DNA of 64,000 nucleotides from Rhodospirillales bacterium (GCA_019634165.1 JAHQVT010000003.1:62001-126000); one strand, 5' to 3'. Counted from the first letter of the stretch, positions 45,724-55,232 are shown. Numbers and translations: made by a program. The notes: generated from the sequence alone by a model not told the origin.

Positions 45724-46968
45724 ATGCGGGACGACGTTACCAACGATCTTGGCCCTGGCGAAGAAACCCGCCACGCGCCGGTCATCGCGGTTCTGGATCG
45801 CTATCCATTTCTGGTTCTTGGCCTGCTTCTTGTCGGGGCGTTTACGTCATCAGGTGCGGTGCCGCTGGCCGGGCTTTATGTGGTCGAAGGGCTTGGACAG
45901 GCGCCATGGAAATTAAGCATGGTCATGATCGTTCAGGTCTGCGTCACGCTGCTGACCAACCGAACTTTTGGCCGGGCGATTGACCGTGGGGTTCCGGTCA
46001 AGTTTTTGCTGGTGACCAGTATTCTGTGTTTTGGTACCGGGATGCTGATCCTTGCGACGTTTCAGGTCTATTGGGTTTATCTGTGTATCGTATCGATCCT
46101 GTTGGGGGTCGGGTCAGGTGCACTTTCGGTCATGTATTCGTTTGGCCGTTTGTTTGCCGAACAAACCAACCGCGATGTGGTGAAGTTTAACGGGTTCTTG
46201 CGCATGCAGACTTCGTTGGGATGGATGGTGGGGCCCGCGGCGTCATTGTCGTTTTATGGCGTGTTTGGTTTTGCAGCGACCTATTACGTGATTGCCGGAC
46301 TGGCCCTGATTTGGTTTGCCGCGTGTCTTTTGATTGTGCCGCATGCGTTTAAAACCCATCACCCCAACAGCCTTAAAGTCGGTGAAAAAATTCCGTTCAA
46401 TTTTGGTTTGCTGCAGGCCTGTGTGCCGGTGTTTTTCATTGGCGCGGCCAATGTTGTGTTTGTTTCGGCCATGCCGCTTTATTTCTCGACCGAGATGGGA
46501 TTGATTGCTTCATCTGCGGGATTTGCATTGACGGTAAAATGCTTTGTCGAAGTGGTGGCGATTTATTTTTGTGCATCGCTGATCAAGCGGGTTGGAGAGC
46601 GCAAAGGCATGATGATCGCAGCGGTTCTGGCGACGGTGTTCTTTGGTCTGATCTATCATGCAACCACACTTGGCGATGTTTTGGTTCTTGGGGTGCTTGA
46701 TGGCATTTACTATGGCATTTTTGCCGGGATCAGCATGACGTTTGTGCAGAATTTCGCCCCAGATCAGCCCGGTGTCGCGACAAGTTATTATGTCAGCACG
46801 TTATTTATCGGCGGGCTTATTGGTAATCTTTTGACCGGTGTGGTCGCCAGCATCTTTGATTTTCAAACCACGGTTCTTTTGGCCTGTGGGTTTGCCATGA
46901 TTGGGGGGGCGGTTTTGATCGTCATGCGCGATGCTTCTCCCGAAGAACGGGCGATTAGTGCGTCATGA
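45724..46968 (+). CDS. MFS transporter, SetA-like sugar efflux family
   Basis: A 414-residue protein with twelve predicted membrane segments. The segment around residues 138-175 (RLFAEQTNRDVVKFNGFLRM, then TSLGWMVGPAAS) resembles E. coli SetA/SetB, which export sugars and glycosides. The ATG at 45724 is chosen over an upstream TTG. The substrate is unknown. It is separated from the cold-shock gene by a terminator and stands as its own unit; the YaiI-family gene follows after 38 bases and may be co-transcribed. Confidence 0.78.
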   Translation: MRDDVTNDLGPGEETRHAPVIAVLDRYPFLVLGLLLVGAFTSSGAVPLAGLYVVEGLGQAPWKLSMVMIVQVCVTLLTNRTFGRAIDRGVPVKFLLVTSILCFGTGMLILATFQVYWVYLCIVSILLGVGSGALSVMYSFGRLFAEQTNRDVVKFNGFLRMQTSLGWMVGPAASLSFYGVFGFAATYYVIAGLALIWFAACLLIVPHAFKTHHPNSLKVGEKIPFNFGLLQACVPVFFIGAANVVFVSAMPLYFSTEMGLIASSAGFALTVKCFVEVVAIYFCASLIKRVGERKGMMIAAVLATVFFGLIYHATTLGDVLVLGVLDGIYYGIFAGISMTFVQNFAPDQPGVATSYYVSTLFIGGLIGNLLTGVVASIFDFQTTVLLACGFAMIGGAVLIVMRDASPEERAISAS

Positions 46969-47006
46969 GGTCTTGACTTTAACGGCGTCCCGGCGATGAT
47001 CGCGCC

Positions 47007-47480
47007 ATGTCTGAGATAACTGAAAACAGTCGCCCACGTTTGTTTGTTGATGCCGATGCCTGCCCGGTAAAGGTTGAATGCGAACGTGTGGCTGAACGTC
47101 ACCGGATTGAGATGATTGTTGTCTCAAACGGTGGTATCCGCCCGTCACGTAATCCGTTGATCCGAAACGTCATTGTGCCGCCCGAACCCGATGCCGCCGA
47201 TGACTGGATTGCGGAAAATGCCCGTGCGCGGGATGTGATCGTTACCAATGATATTCCGCTTGCATCGCGTGGGATTGAAATTGGCGCGCGGGTTTTGAAA
47301 GCCAATGGACAGGAATTTACCGAAGCCAATATCGGCAATGCCTTGGCCGGGCGCGAAATTGCCGCCCACATGCGCGAAGTCACCGGCGAGCAGGGACGCA
47401 ATGCGTCCTTTACCCAAAAAGACCGATCGAAATTTTCCAGTGCGCTTGAAGTTTTAATGCAGGCGGTCTTGCGGGGTTAA
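47007..47480 (+). CDS. YaiI/YqxD family protein (DUF188)
   Basis: 157 residues with the family signature LFVDADACPVKVECERVAER at the N-terminus, IVTNDIPLASRG in the middle, and a Lys/Arg-rich end (RNASFTQKDRSKFSSALE). The family is related to PIN-like or NYN nuclease folds with conserved acidic residues (DADACP, VTNDIPLA). Function is not established; a nuclease is possible. The start lacks a clear ribosome-binding site. Confidence 0.87.
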   Translation: MSEITENSRPRLFVDADACPVKVECERVAERHRIEMIVVSNGGIRPSRNPLIRNVIVPPEPDAADDWIAENARARDVIVTNDIPLASRGIEIGARVLKANGQEFTEANIGNALAGREIAAHMREVTGEQGRNASFTQKDRSKFSSALEVLMQAVLRG

Positions 47481-47515
47481 TCGGCAAGATTGATTGTGCC
47501 GTGTCCTGAAACGAC

Positions 47516-47648
47516 GCAGGCCGCCCAACGCACGTGGCGTTAGACGGCCTGCACACAGGTCCTGATTTGTAAGGGAGTTAGGACAAATCAGGCTTCCCCC
47601 CTGCGTATTCTGATTTCAATGGGAATGCCGGGTGGGTGAACCACCCGG
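47516..47648. repeat. Three consecutive perfect inverted repeats between convergent genes
   Basis: GCAGGCCG/CGGCCTGC (47516-47523, 47545-47552, with CAACGC/GCGTTA pairing inside), CCTGATTTGT/ACAAATCAGG (47561-47570, 47583-47592) and CCGGGTGG/CCACCCGG (47628-47635, 47641-47648). None has a long T-run. They lie between the convergent yaiI-family and aldehyde dehydrogenase genes; they may act as terminators for both or encode a small structured RNA. Confidence 0.6.
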
Positions 47649-47666
47649 ACATAAGATATGTGCGGC

Positions 47667-49124
47667 TTAGAACGGGTAGTGACGTTTGCCGCTTTGGATG
47701 GTGATCCAGCGCATTTCGGTGAATTCATCAATCGATGCTTGTGACCCGAAACGGCCATAACCAGACGATTTCACACCACCGAACGGCATTTGTGCTTCGT
47801 CTTGTACGGTCGGGCTGTTGATGTGGCAGATGCCGCTTTCGATGCGCTTGGCAACTTCCATCGCGCGCGGGATATTGGTTGAGAAGACCGCAGATGACAG
47901 GCCATATTCGCTGTCATTGGCGATGCGCACGGCTTCGTCTTCGTTGCCAGCACGAATAACCACACAGATCGGACCAAAGCTTTCTTCGGAATAGATTTTC
48001 ATGGCCGGGGTGACGTGATCAAGCAAGGTGGCATCCATCAGAACGCCGTCTTTGGCTTTGCCCGAACCTGCAACCAGTTTCGCACCCTTGGAAACAGCGT
48101 CTTCAACCAGTTCTTCGATACGGTTGACTGCCTCGACATTGACCACACCGCCAAGGATATGCTCGGCCTTGGCCGGGTCACCTGCGGTCAGGGTTTTGGC
48201 CTTGGCGGCCAGTTTGGCAACAAAGTCATCAGCAACGGCGTTATCGACGATCAAACGTTCGGTCGACATGCAAATCTGGCCTTGGTTCATATAGGCACCA
48301 AAGGCTGCACCATTGACGGCCTCGTCAATATCGGCGTCATCGAGAACCAGGAACGGTGCTTTGCCACCCAATTCAAGCAGAACCGGTTTAAGGTGTTCGG
48401 CACCTAGTTTGGCAATGATGCGCCCGACACGGGTGGAGCCGGTAAAGTTGATGCGACGCACCGCCGGATGGGCAATCAGGGTTTCGACAATTTCCGGGGC
48501 ATCTTCCGGGGCATTGGTGACAACGTTGACAACGCCTTCTGGTGCGCCTGCTTCGACCAAGCACTGACCAATCAGGTGATGAAGGGCCGGGCAAAGTTCG
48601 GATGCCTTAAGAACGACGGTGTTACCGCAGGCAAGGGGCATGGCAATGGCGCGGGTACCCAAAATGACCGGGGCATTCCACGGGGCAATACCCAAAACAA
48701 CGCCGACCGGCTGACGGACACCCATGGCCATCAGGCCCGGATGGTCGGACGGGATAATGTCGCCTTGAATCTGGGTTGTCATGGAACCCGCTTCGCGCAG
48801 CATGTTTGCGGCAAGGTTGGCGTTAAAACCACCCCACATGCGGGTACTTCCGGTTTCATCAAGAACCAGTTGGCCAAATTCACCGGCCTTTGATTCCATA
48901 ATGTCGGCGGCCTTCAGCAACACCTTGCGGCGCGCCCCCGGACCCATTTTGGACCATTCCGGAAAGGCTGCTGCTGCGGCATCGGCGGCCTTGCGGGCGT
49001 CGGCGGCATTGGCAGCAGCGGCAGTGGTTGCTGTTTCACCCGTGACCGGGTTTTTACGTTCAAATGTGCGGTTGTTGGACGCATTTACATCTTTGTTGTC
49101 GATCAACAGTTTGACATCATTCAT
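47667..49124 (-). CDS. Aldehyde dehydrogenase, benzaldehyde/vanillin type
   Basis: 485 residues of the NAD(P)-dependent aldehyde dehydrogenase superfamily with catalytic Glu in LELGGKAP and Cys in NQGQICMSTER, and oxyanion Asn in GIAPWNAPV. The pattern (GQICMSTER, HLKPVLLELGGKAP, MPFGGVKSSGYGRFG) is closest to vanillin, salicylaldehyde or benzaldehyde dehydrogenases. An AGGAGA site precedes the chosen ATG; the longer frame is not supported. It is last in a leftward series after the livKHMGF-type genes, so it probably oxidises a compound imported by that transporter. Aromatic-aldehyde specificity is inferred. Confidence 0.83.
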   Translation of the reverse strand: MNDVKLLIDNKDVNASNNRTFERKNPVTGETATTAAAANAADARKAADAAAAAFPEWSKMGPGARRKVLLKAADIMESKAGEFGQLVLDETGSTRMWGGFNANLAANMLREAGSMTTQIQGDIIPSDHPGLMAMGVRQPVGVVLGIAPWNAPVILGTRAIAMPLACGNTVVLKASELCPALHHLIGQCLVEAGAPEGVVNVVTNAPEDAPEIVETLIAHPAVRRINFTGSTRVGRIIAKLGAEHLKPVLLELGGKAPFLVLDDADIDEAVNGAAFGAYMNQGQICMSTERLIVDNAVADDFVAKLAAKAKTLTAGDPAKAEHILGGVVNVEAVNRIEELVEDAVSKGAKLVAGSGKAKDGVLMDATLLDHVTPAMKIYSEESFGPICVVIRAGNEDEAVRIANDSEYGLSSAVFSTNIPRAMEVAKRIESGICHINSPTVQDEAQMPFGGVKSSGYGRFGSQASIDEFTEMRWITIQSGKRHYPF

Positions 49125-49176
49125 GACGTTTCTCCTGACTTTCTCATGTTCTGCTGTGAGGTGACGAAAAGCTGCA

Positions 49177-49893
49177 TTACGCAGCCCCAAGACCAAGGAA
49201 GGCCTTTTGCACAGCAGGGTCGGATTGCAGAGCCTTGGCACTATCTTGCCCGGTAATGGCCCCGTTTTCGATCAGATATCCCCGATCTGATATGGCAAGG
49301 GACTGATGGGCGTTCTGTTCGACCAGAAGCACACCAACCCCGGTTTTACGAATGGCGGCAAGTGCCTTGAACAAATCACCGGTCATAATCGGTGATAGAC
49401 CAAGGGAGGGTTCATCAAGCAATAAAATATCCGGGTTGGACATCAATGCGCGCCCAATGGCGACCATTTGCTGTTCGCCGCCGCTCATGGTTCGGGCAGC
49501 TTGATCAAGCCGTTCGGCCAGTTTGGGGAAAAGGTCAATCACGCGTTCGAGATTTTGCTTTTCCGCTGCACGGGCGCGTTTGGCAAAGGCACCAAGTTCA
49601 AGGTTTTCACGCACCGTCAGTTCGCCGAAAATCCCGCGACCTTCGGGGACAAGGGCCAAGCCTGCCTCGACAATTTTATGGGCGGGAAGGGTGGTTAAGG
49701 CACTGCCTGAAAGATCGATGCTGGTGTCGCTATGGGTGGGGACAAGGCCAGCACAGGCTTTAAGCAGGCTGCTTTTCCCTGCACCATTGGCACCAAGCAT
49801 CACAACGATTTCACCGCGCTTAACGCTGACATCAACGCCGCGCAGGGCAGCGTGCTTGCCATAGGAAACAGACAGGTTTTTAATCTCAAGCAT
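49177..49893 (-). CDS. livF: Branched-chain-type ABC transporter ATPase, LivF-like
   Basis: 238 residues: ABC ATPase with Walker A GANGAGKSS, signature MSGGEQQMV and Walker B LLLDEPSLGL. The LivF subgroup feature VEQNA follows the H-loop region. The ATG at 49893 overlaps the livG stop by eight bases; the longer frame runs into livG. It pairs with LivG to drive import through LivM and LivH. Confidence 0.9.
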   Translation of the reverse strand: MLEIKNLSVSYGKHAALRGVDVSVKRGEIVVMLGANGAGKSSLLKACAGLVPTHSDTSIDLSGSALTTLPAHKIVEAGLALVPEGRGIFGELTVRENLELGAFAKRARAAEKQNLERVIDLFPKLAERLDQAARTMSGGEQQMVAIGRALMSNPDILLLDEPSLGLSPIMTGDLFKALAAIRKTGVGVLLVEQNAHQSLAISDRGYLIENGAITGQDSAKALQSDPAVQKAFLGLGAA

Positions 49894-50620
49894 GGCTGTC
49901 TCCAAGATAGGCACGCACAACTTCGGGGTCAGACAGAACTTCATCGGGGGTGCCATCGGCAATCTTGGCCCCGGCATTCATCACGACACAGCGATCACAC
50001 AGGCTGCGAATGGCGTCCATCACATGTTCAACCATGATGATGGTAAGGCCTTCGTCCTTAAGTTTGCGCACCAGTGTTATGCCATCTTGAAGTTCAGACG
50101 GGTTTAACCCCGCCAACCATTCATCAAGCAACAGCAGTTTGGGTTGAAGGGCCAAGGCGCGGCCAAGTTCCAAGCGTTTCTGATCGATATAGGTCAAATC
50201 ACCAGCAGGTGTGTGGGCCTGTTTGGCAAGACCAATCCGATCGAGAAGGTCAAGGGCCGCTTTTTGTGCGTCATCGCCCCACAGCGGATTATTGCGATAG
50301 GCAAGGCCCGCTTCGATATTTTCAATGCAATCAAGATCGGGCAGGATGCGCACCAACTGGAAGGTCCGCGCAATGCCGGAATGGCTGATCTTGTGGGCGG
50401 GAAGGTTGGTAATGTCCTTGCCGCTGATAACGACTTTGCCTTCATTGGCCTGAAGGGCACCAGAAATCAGGTTCATGACGGTTGTCTTCCCCGACCCGTT
50501 CGGGCCGAGCAGACCAAGAATTTCACCTTCATGGACATCAAACTGCATTTGATTAACAGCAATCAACCCGCCAAAGGCTTTGTGTAGTCCATCAATCGAT
50601 AGAAGAACCTGCGATGTCAT
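49886..50620 (-). CDS. livG: Branched-chain-type ABC transporter ATPase, LivG-like
   Basis: 244 residues: Walker A GPNGSGKTT, a signature region reading LTYIDQKRLELGRALA (LSxGxQ is altered to LTYIDQ, as is common in LivG), Walker B LLLDEWLAGL and MVEHVMDAI. Replacement of the usual P by W in DEW is seen in some LivG proteins. It overlaps livM by four bases. Confidence 0.9.
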   Translation of the reverse strand: MTSQVLLSIDGLHKAFGGLIAVNQMQFDVHEGEILGLLGPNGSGKTTVMNLISGALQANEGKVVISGKDITNLPAHKISHSGIARTFQLVRILPDLDCIENIEAGLAYRNNPLWGDDAQKAALDLLDRIGLAKQAHTPAGDLTYIDQKRLELGRALALQPKLLLLDEWLAGLNPSELQDGITLVRKLKDEGLTIIMVEHVMDAIRSLCDRCVVMNAGAKIADGTPDEVLSDPEVVRAYLGDSHA

Positions 50621-51603
50621 GCTGCTTTCTCCTCTGACTTGGGGGTGGTGTTATTGCCGTCAGGAGGCGAAAGGGTGCGTTTTTTGGGCGCACGGTATTT
50701 TTCATAAAGCCCAATCACGCCGCCGGGCAGAAGATAGACAATCACCATGAACACACAGCCCAGAAGGATGCTGAAATGGTTCGGGAAGCTTGCGGTGAGA
50801 ACTTCAAACAGCAAGGTCAGCGGAATAACACCCAAAAGGGGGCCAAGCAACCGGCGCGGACCACCCAAAAGCGCCATAATGACAACCTGGAAGGACAACA
50901 TCGGGTTAAAGGCAATCACCGGATCAATATAGGTCCAGCGCGGTGCCATGATGGCACCTGTCAGGGTCATGAACACAGCAGACAGGACAAACAGGGCAAC
51001 TTTGACGCGGGTAACATCAATGCCGCAATGTTTGGCGACAGTTTCGTCTTCGCCAATGATGCGAAGCGCAAAGCCAAGCCGGGATCGGGCCAAGATAAAA
51101 CCGGTCAGAAGCAGGATGGCAAACAGGGCAAGTAACTGCCAGTAAATGTCGTTCTGGGTGATATCAAGGAAGACATAGCGGCCCATTTCGCGGGTGACAT
51201 TGACTTCGTACCAACTGACAACCTGGCGCACCAATTCGGTCAGGCCAAAGGTAAAGATCACGAAATAAACGCCCGCCAGTCGCAGGGTCGAGAAGCCAAC
51301 TAAAACGGCAATGACAGTCCCGGCCAGTGCCGCACAGATAAGAACCAGCGGAAAGGCCATATGTTCGCCAAGAACAGCGACGGTATAAGCGCCGATGCCA
51401 AAGAACACGACGGTCGCCAACGAGATATAGCGCGTCGGGCCAGAGAACATTGACCATGCGGTTGCAAGCACGGCAAAGCTGACAACACTGATGGCAAGCG
51501 ACATATAGTAGTTGTCGACAAAGTTCGGCAGGAAGGCAAGGGCTGCAAAGATCACTGCACCCAAACCAACGGGCTTGATGAAGTCAGGTTTCAGGATGCT
51601 CAT
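50617..51603 (-). CDS. livM: Branched-chain-type ABC transporter permease, LivM-like
   Basis: 328 residues with about nine membrane segments and the LivM loop LRIIGEDETVAKHCGIDVTR near residue 185, the site where the ATPase docks. It overlaps livG and livH by four bases each, showing a tightly packed operon. The C-terminus is a charged tail. Confidence 0.9.
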   Translation of the reverse strand: MSILKPDFIKPVGLGAVIFAALAFLPNFVDNYYMSLAISVVSFAVLATAWSMFSGPTRYISLATVVFFGIGAYTVAVLGEHMAFPLVLICAALAGTVIAVLVGFSTLRLAGVYFVIFTFGLTELVRQVVSWYEVNVTREMGRYVFLDITQNDIYWQLLALFAILLLTGFILARSRLGFALRIIGEDETVAKHCGIDVTRVKVALFVLSAVFMTLTGAIMAPRWTYIDPVIAFNPMLSFQVVIMALLGGPRRLLGPLLGVIPLTLLFEVLTASFPNHFSILLGCVFMVIVYLLPGGVIGLYEKYRAPKKRTLSPPDGNNTTPKSEEKAA

Positions 51604-52472
51604 GAAGATGCCCTCCCGAATAGGCCAGATGGTTTGATCAGCAAGACCAGAAGGAAGATGACGTAAGTGACCGCAATGGTCAGGCCGGGATCAACATAGG
51701 TCGCCACCAGACTTTCTGCGACACCAAGGATCAACCCGGCAATCAGCGCACCAAGCAAGTTGCCAACCCCGCCCATGATCACAACAATCAGCGCCTTCAT
51801 GGTAAAGACAACGCCCATCGATGTTGAGAAGGTCAAAAACATGCTGACCAGAACCCCGCCGACCGCGGCCATCGCACCACCAAGGGCAAAGGCAAAGCAG
51901 GATGCAAAATTGACATCAATTGCAACCAGACGGGCAGAGGTCGGATCAACCGCAACAGCGCGAAGGGCGGTGCCAATGCGTGTCTTGGTCAGGATCAGAT
52001 AAAAGCCAAGCCCAATGACAATGGCAAATCCAAGGGCAACCAGACGGTTGGCAGCAATTGCTGCGCCAAACACATTCACGGCACCATTCATAAAGTCATA
52101 GCTGTAATAATTACCGCCAAACCAGACCAGCAGCACGCCTTGAACGATGAACAGCAGGCCAAATGTTGCCAGAATGCTGTCGACTTCAAGCATGCCACGG
52201 TTCTTTGCCCGTGCGACCAGCGGGGTCAGCAAGATGCGATAAATTATCCAGTTCAGGGCAAAGCTTAGCGGGATGATGATCAAAAGACCGACAATCGGGT
52301 TAATCCCCAATGTGGTCATGAAAATAAAGGCAATGAAGGATGCGACAATCACCAACTCGCCATAGGCGAGGTTCATGATGCGCGATACTCCATATTGCAG
52401 GGTCAAACCCATAGCGACGAGTGCATACATGCCGCCAAGAGTGATCCCGGAAAAGATAGCGTAGCTTAACAT
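51600..52472 (-). CDS. livH: Branched-chain-type ABC transporter permease, LivH-like
   Basis: 290 residues, about eight membrane segments, with MYALVAMGLTLQYGVSRIMN at the N-terminus and TRIGTALRAVAVDPTSARLV in the coupling loop, as in LivH. It follows livK after 80 bases that contain an inverted repeat, and overlaps livM by four bases. Confidence 0.9.
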   Translation of the reverse strand: MLSYAIFSGITLGGMYALVAMGLTLQYGVSRIMNLAYGELVIVASFIAFIFMTTLGINPIVGLLIIIPLSFALNWIIYRILLTPLVARAKNRGMLEVDSILATFGLLFIVQGVLLVWFGGNYYSYDFMNGAVNVFGAAIAANRLVALGFAIVIGLGFYLILTKTRIGTALRAVAVDPTSARLVAIDVNFASCFAFALGGAMAAVGGVLVSMFLTFSTSMGVVFTMKALIVVIMGGVGNLLGALIAGLILGVAESLVATYVDPGLTIAVTYVIFLLVLLIKPSGLFGRASS

Positions 52473-52493
52473 TCAATTCTTCCCAGAGGGATG

Positions 52494-52533
52494 CCGAGGT
52501 TCCCCAAGCGTTATAAGTACGCGGGAACCTCGG
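52494..52533 (-). other. Intergenic hairpin between livK and livH
   Basis: CCGAGGTTCCC (52494-52504) and GGGAACCTCGG (52523-52533) are perfect arms. As with xylF-xylH, this placement after a binding-protein gene suggests transcript protection or partial attenuation. Confidence 0.6.
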
Positions 52534-52552
52534 CCGTCCTTATCAGCAGCGC

Positions 52553-53770
52553 TTATTGCGCCGCCTTCCATTCAGGTTTCGGGAAGACAAGTTCGTGTGC
52601 GCCTTCCATGCTGGTCGGTGCAACACCAACAAACTTGCCATCCTGCCATTGGCCGACCTGCCAGAAGGTCTGGTCGCCCGGCTTATAGGTGCCAAGAATG
52701 GTGTCAAAGCCACCTTTGGCCAGTTCGGCATTGATGGCTTCGCGGTCGGTCGAACCGGCACGTTCGATTGCCTGTTGCAGGGACTGCAAGGATGCCCAGT
52801 TCACGATAGAAGCCCAACGATCCGGTTCGCGATCGGCGAATGCAACGTGACGTGCAATGTAATCGGCAATTTTCGGATCATCTTCACTGGCACCGCCAAG
52901 GCTGACGACACCCTGTGCATTGTCACCAAAACGGTTTTTATACAGCGGGAAGGCCGTGCCAACACCGGCATAGAAGATTTTCGGGTTGAAACCCAAAACG
53001 CGGGACTGTTCGGTCAGGCCAAGCGTGCCCGGCGGGTAGGAGAAGGCAACAAACGTATCCGCACCAAGTGATTTGATTTCATTGACAATGGTTGCCAGGT
53101 CTTGGGAACCCAGCGGATAGGTTTTGTCATAGACCAGATCAAAGTCACGATCTTCAAGGGCTTTGCGACCGGCTTTGGAAAGCTCAATGCCAAAACCATC
53201 GGCAACCGCAATCATTGCGACTTTGTCGTTGATCTTGCCAGCTTCTTTCAGGCCCTTAAGGAATTCGGCCATTTCGACGGCATATTGTTCGCCCGTGCCA
53301 AGCAGCCAGTAAGAGTTTTTCCAGCGTTTTGCCAGTTGCGGTGCCTTATCGGTCACAGCCGTACCAGCCAGATGCGCGTAACCCGCACGATCAAGGATCG
53401 GTGCAACGGCAAGGTTCATGCCCGTGCCCCAAGGCGAAAGGATGAAATCAACCTTATCCTGATTAATCAGGCGTTCAATCGCGCGGACAGCTTCTTCGGA
53501 GCTGGAGCGATCATCATATTCGACGACTTCAATCGGGATTTGTTTGCCGCCGACCTTAAGGCCGCCCGCATCATTGATTTCTTTGACCCACATTTCATAG
53601 TTGGGCGTGGTGCTTGTTGCAGCCCCCGGTGCGCCCGGTCCGGTTTTTGAAATGGCATAGCCAATGCGGTATGTTTCTTGTGCGTTGGCACCAAACAGCG
53701 TCGCGGTACTCATAAGGGCAGTGGTTGCCGCCGCAATGGTCGCGATGCGCAGTTTCGCTGAAATTTGCAT
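52553..53770 (-). CDS. livK: Amino-acid/aromatic ABC transporter substrate-binding protein, LivK-like
   Basis: A 405-residue precursor with a signal peptide ending near residue 30 (ANA), followed by a Peripla_BP_6-type fold (TYRIGYAISKTGPGAPGAA). It is the first gene of the leftward livKHMGF-aldehyde dehydrogenase series, divergent from an AraC gene. Members of this family bind branched-chain amino acids, amides, urea or aromatic acids. The adjoining aldehyde dehydrogenase suggests an aromatic or similar ligand here, not leucine. The start is ATG with AGGAGG-like sequence upstream. Confidence 0.87.
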   Translation of the reverse strand: MQISAKLRIATIAAATTALMSTATLFGANAQETYRIGYAISKTGPGAPGAATSTTPNYEMWVKEINDAGGLKVGGKQIPIEVVEYDDRSSSEEAVRAIERLINQDKVDFILSPWGTGMNLAVAPILDRAGYAHLAGTAVTDKAPQLAKRWKNSYWLLGTGEQYAVEMAEFLKGLKEAGKINDKVAMIAVADGFGIELSKAGRKALEDRDFDLVYDKTYPLGSQDLATIVNEIKSLGADTFVAFSYPPGTLGLTEQSRVLGFNPKIFYAGVGTAFPLYKNRFGDNAQGVVSLGGASEDDPKIADYIARHVAFADREPDRWASIVNWASLQSLQQAIERAGSTDREAINAELAKGGFDTILGTYKPGDQTFWQVGQWQDGKFVGVAPTSMEGAHELVFPKPEWKAAQ

Positions 53771-54086
53771 GCTTTTCCTCCTGATCTCTTTGCAGAGACG
53801 GTTTTCCCGTTTACGCGCTATTTCAGGAGTTTAGGCAAAGAGATTCTATTGTTTACTTTGCAGTGCAAAGTAAACCTCCAGCGTTTCCTCCTGCCCATTA
53901 GTTCGCAGATGCAAAACAATGGGAACGCAATTTTAATTTGTATTGTTGTTTTTGCGGTTATTTTTACCGTCACACTAGTAAGCGACGGAACGCTTTCGAT
54001 GTAAAGATAGCGAAATTGACATTTTAGGACGAAAAATTGTACTTTTATACATATAACCATTTGGAATAGATGATCGATAAAAAGGC
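53771..54086. promoter_or_regulatory. Divergent livK / AraC promoter region with a 25-base palindrome
   Basis: The gap holds a perfect palindrome at 53851-53875: arms GTTTACTTTGCA (53851-53862) and TGCAAAGTAAAC (53864-53875) around one G. It is about 80-105 bases from the livK start. Such symmetry suits a dimeric repressor or a hairpin in the livK leader, more than an AraC protein, which usually binds direct repeats. The side next to the AraC gene is AT-rich and shows no other gene. Confidence 0.55.
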
Positions 54087-55076
54087 ATGTCTCCGCAATC
54101 ATCCCGATACATCCCGGTTTCAAGCCCGGCACCGCTGACCGAAAACCCGTTCGACGATCTGGTTCCTGTCACGTCACAGGCAATGATGGATCATTTTGAT
54201 CATCCATTGTCCGCACAGGATTGGGTGATGAATGATCCGGGGCGGCGAGACCGTTGTTATGCGGTGCTGTTACTCAGTGGGCGTGCGCGGATTGGATTGC
54301 GCCAAGGCACCATTGAATGCAAGGCGCCGGCATTGGTTTGGATGCCACTTGGCGAAACGCAACGCTTTTCGGTCGCGGCCGGTGGCGAAGGGTATTTGCT
54401 TTCGGTGGCTGATGATTTGGTGGCGCGTCACTGCGGGGATAGTGCTGGTGGTCTGGGGGCAAGTCCGGGTGGAAGTCCTGTGGGGGGTGGCTTGCCGCTT
54501 CGTTTTGCTGCGGACACTGTTCACAACGTGACCCCGGCCGAAGACAGCGAAAACCTGTCATTGCTGGCGCGCAGCTTTGAGGCCATCCGGGCCGAGCTGA
54601 TGCAAAACGCGCTTGGGGCCAGCCTTGTGGTTGGTGCGCATTTGCAAATCATCCTGACCATGGTTTTGCGCCTTGGCGAAGGTGTGATGGAACAACGTGA
54701 TAAACATCGTCCGGGGTCCATCACATTCCAGCGTTTTTTGCAGGTTCTTGAATTGCATTTCCGCGAACATTGGAATGTTGCGGACTATGCAACAGCCCTT
54801 GGGGTGAGTGAGCGTCGGCTTGGATCGGCCGTGTTGCGCGCAACCGGAAAGCCACCCCTTAGCGTTATTCATGAACGGGTCTTGCGCGAAGCCTGCATGC
54901 GGCTAGAACAATCCCCCCTTGGTGTAGCGCAGATTGCCTATGGTTTGGGGTTCCGTGATCCGGCTTATTTCAGCCGGTTTTTTAAACGCTATATGGGCGA
55001 AGCGCCGGGGGGGTATCGCCGGTTACGTCGGGCGCAAGAACGTGTGCGCGATGATACATTTGCCGCGTGGCCATAA
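54087..55076 (+). CDS. AraC-family transcriptional regulator
   Basis: 329 residues with a C-terminal double helix-turn-helix (NVADYATALGVSERRLGSAV and VAQIAYGLGFRDPAYFSRFF) and an N-terminal cupin-like effector part. A Gly/Ser-rich linker (GLGASPGGSPVGGG) lies near residue 130. It is divergent from the livKHMGF-aldehyde dehydrogenase series and most likely controls it. Resemblance to the AraC_binding_2/ sulfurtransferase-type group is weak. No strong ribosome-binding site. Confidence 0.85.
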   Translation: MSPQSSRYIPVSSPAPLTENPFDDLVPVTSQAMMDHFDHPLSAQDWVMNDPGRRDRCYAVLLLSGRARIGLRQGTIECKAPALVWMPLGETQRFSVAAGGEGYLLSVADDLVARHCGDSAGGLGASPGGSPVGGGLPLRFAADTVHNVTPAEDSENLSLLARSFEAIRAELMQNALGASLVVGAHLQIILTMVLRLGEGVMEQRDKHRPGSITFQRFLQVLELHFREHWNVADYATALGVSERRLGSAVLRATGKPPLSVIHERVLREACMRLEQSPLGVAQIAYGLGFRDPAYFSRFFKRYMGEAPGGYRRLRRAQERVRDDTFAAWP

Positions 55077-55232
55077 GGGTAAGTATCGGGTGATTGGCGC
55101 GAATGTCGTAGAGATGTATCTGGCTTTCACGGGGTGTTGATTGCAGATGGGCATTGCGATGCCTTAATTTGATCCTACTTCTTTGAATGATCGTAAGAAT
55201 AAACAAATACGAATTCAGACAGGATCGATACG

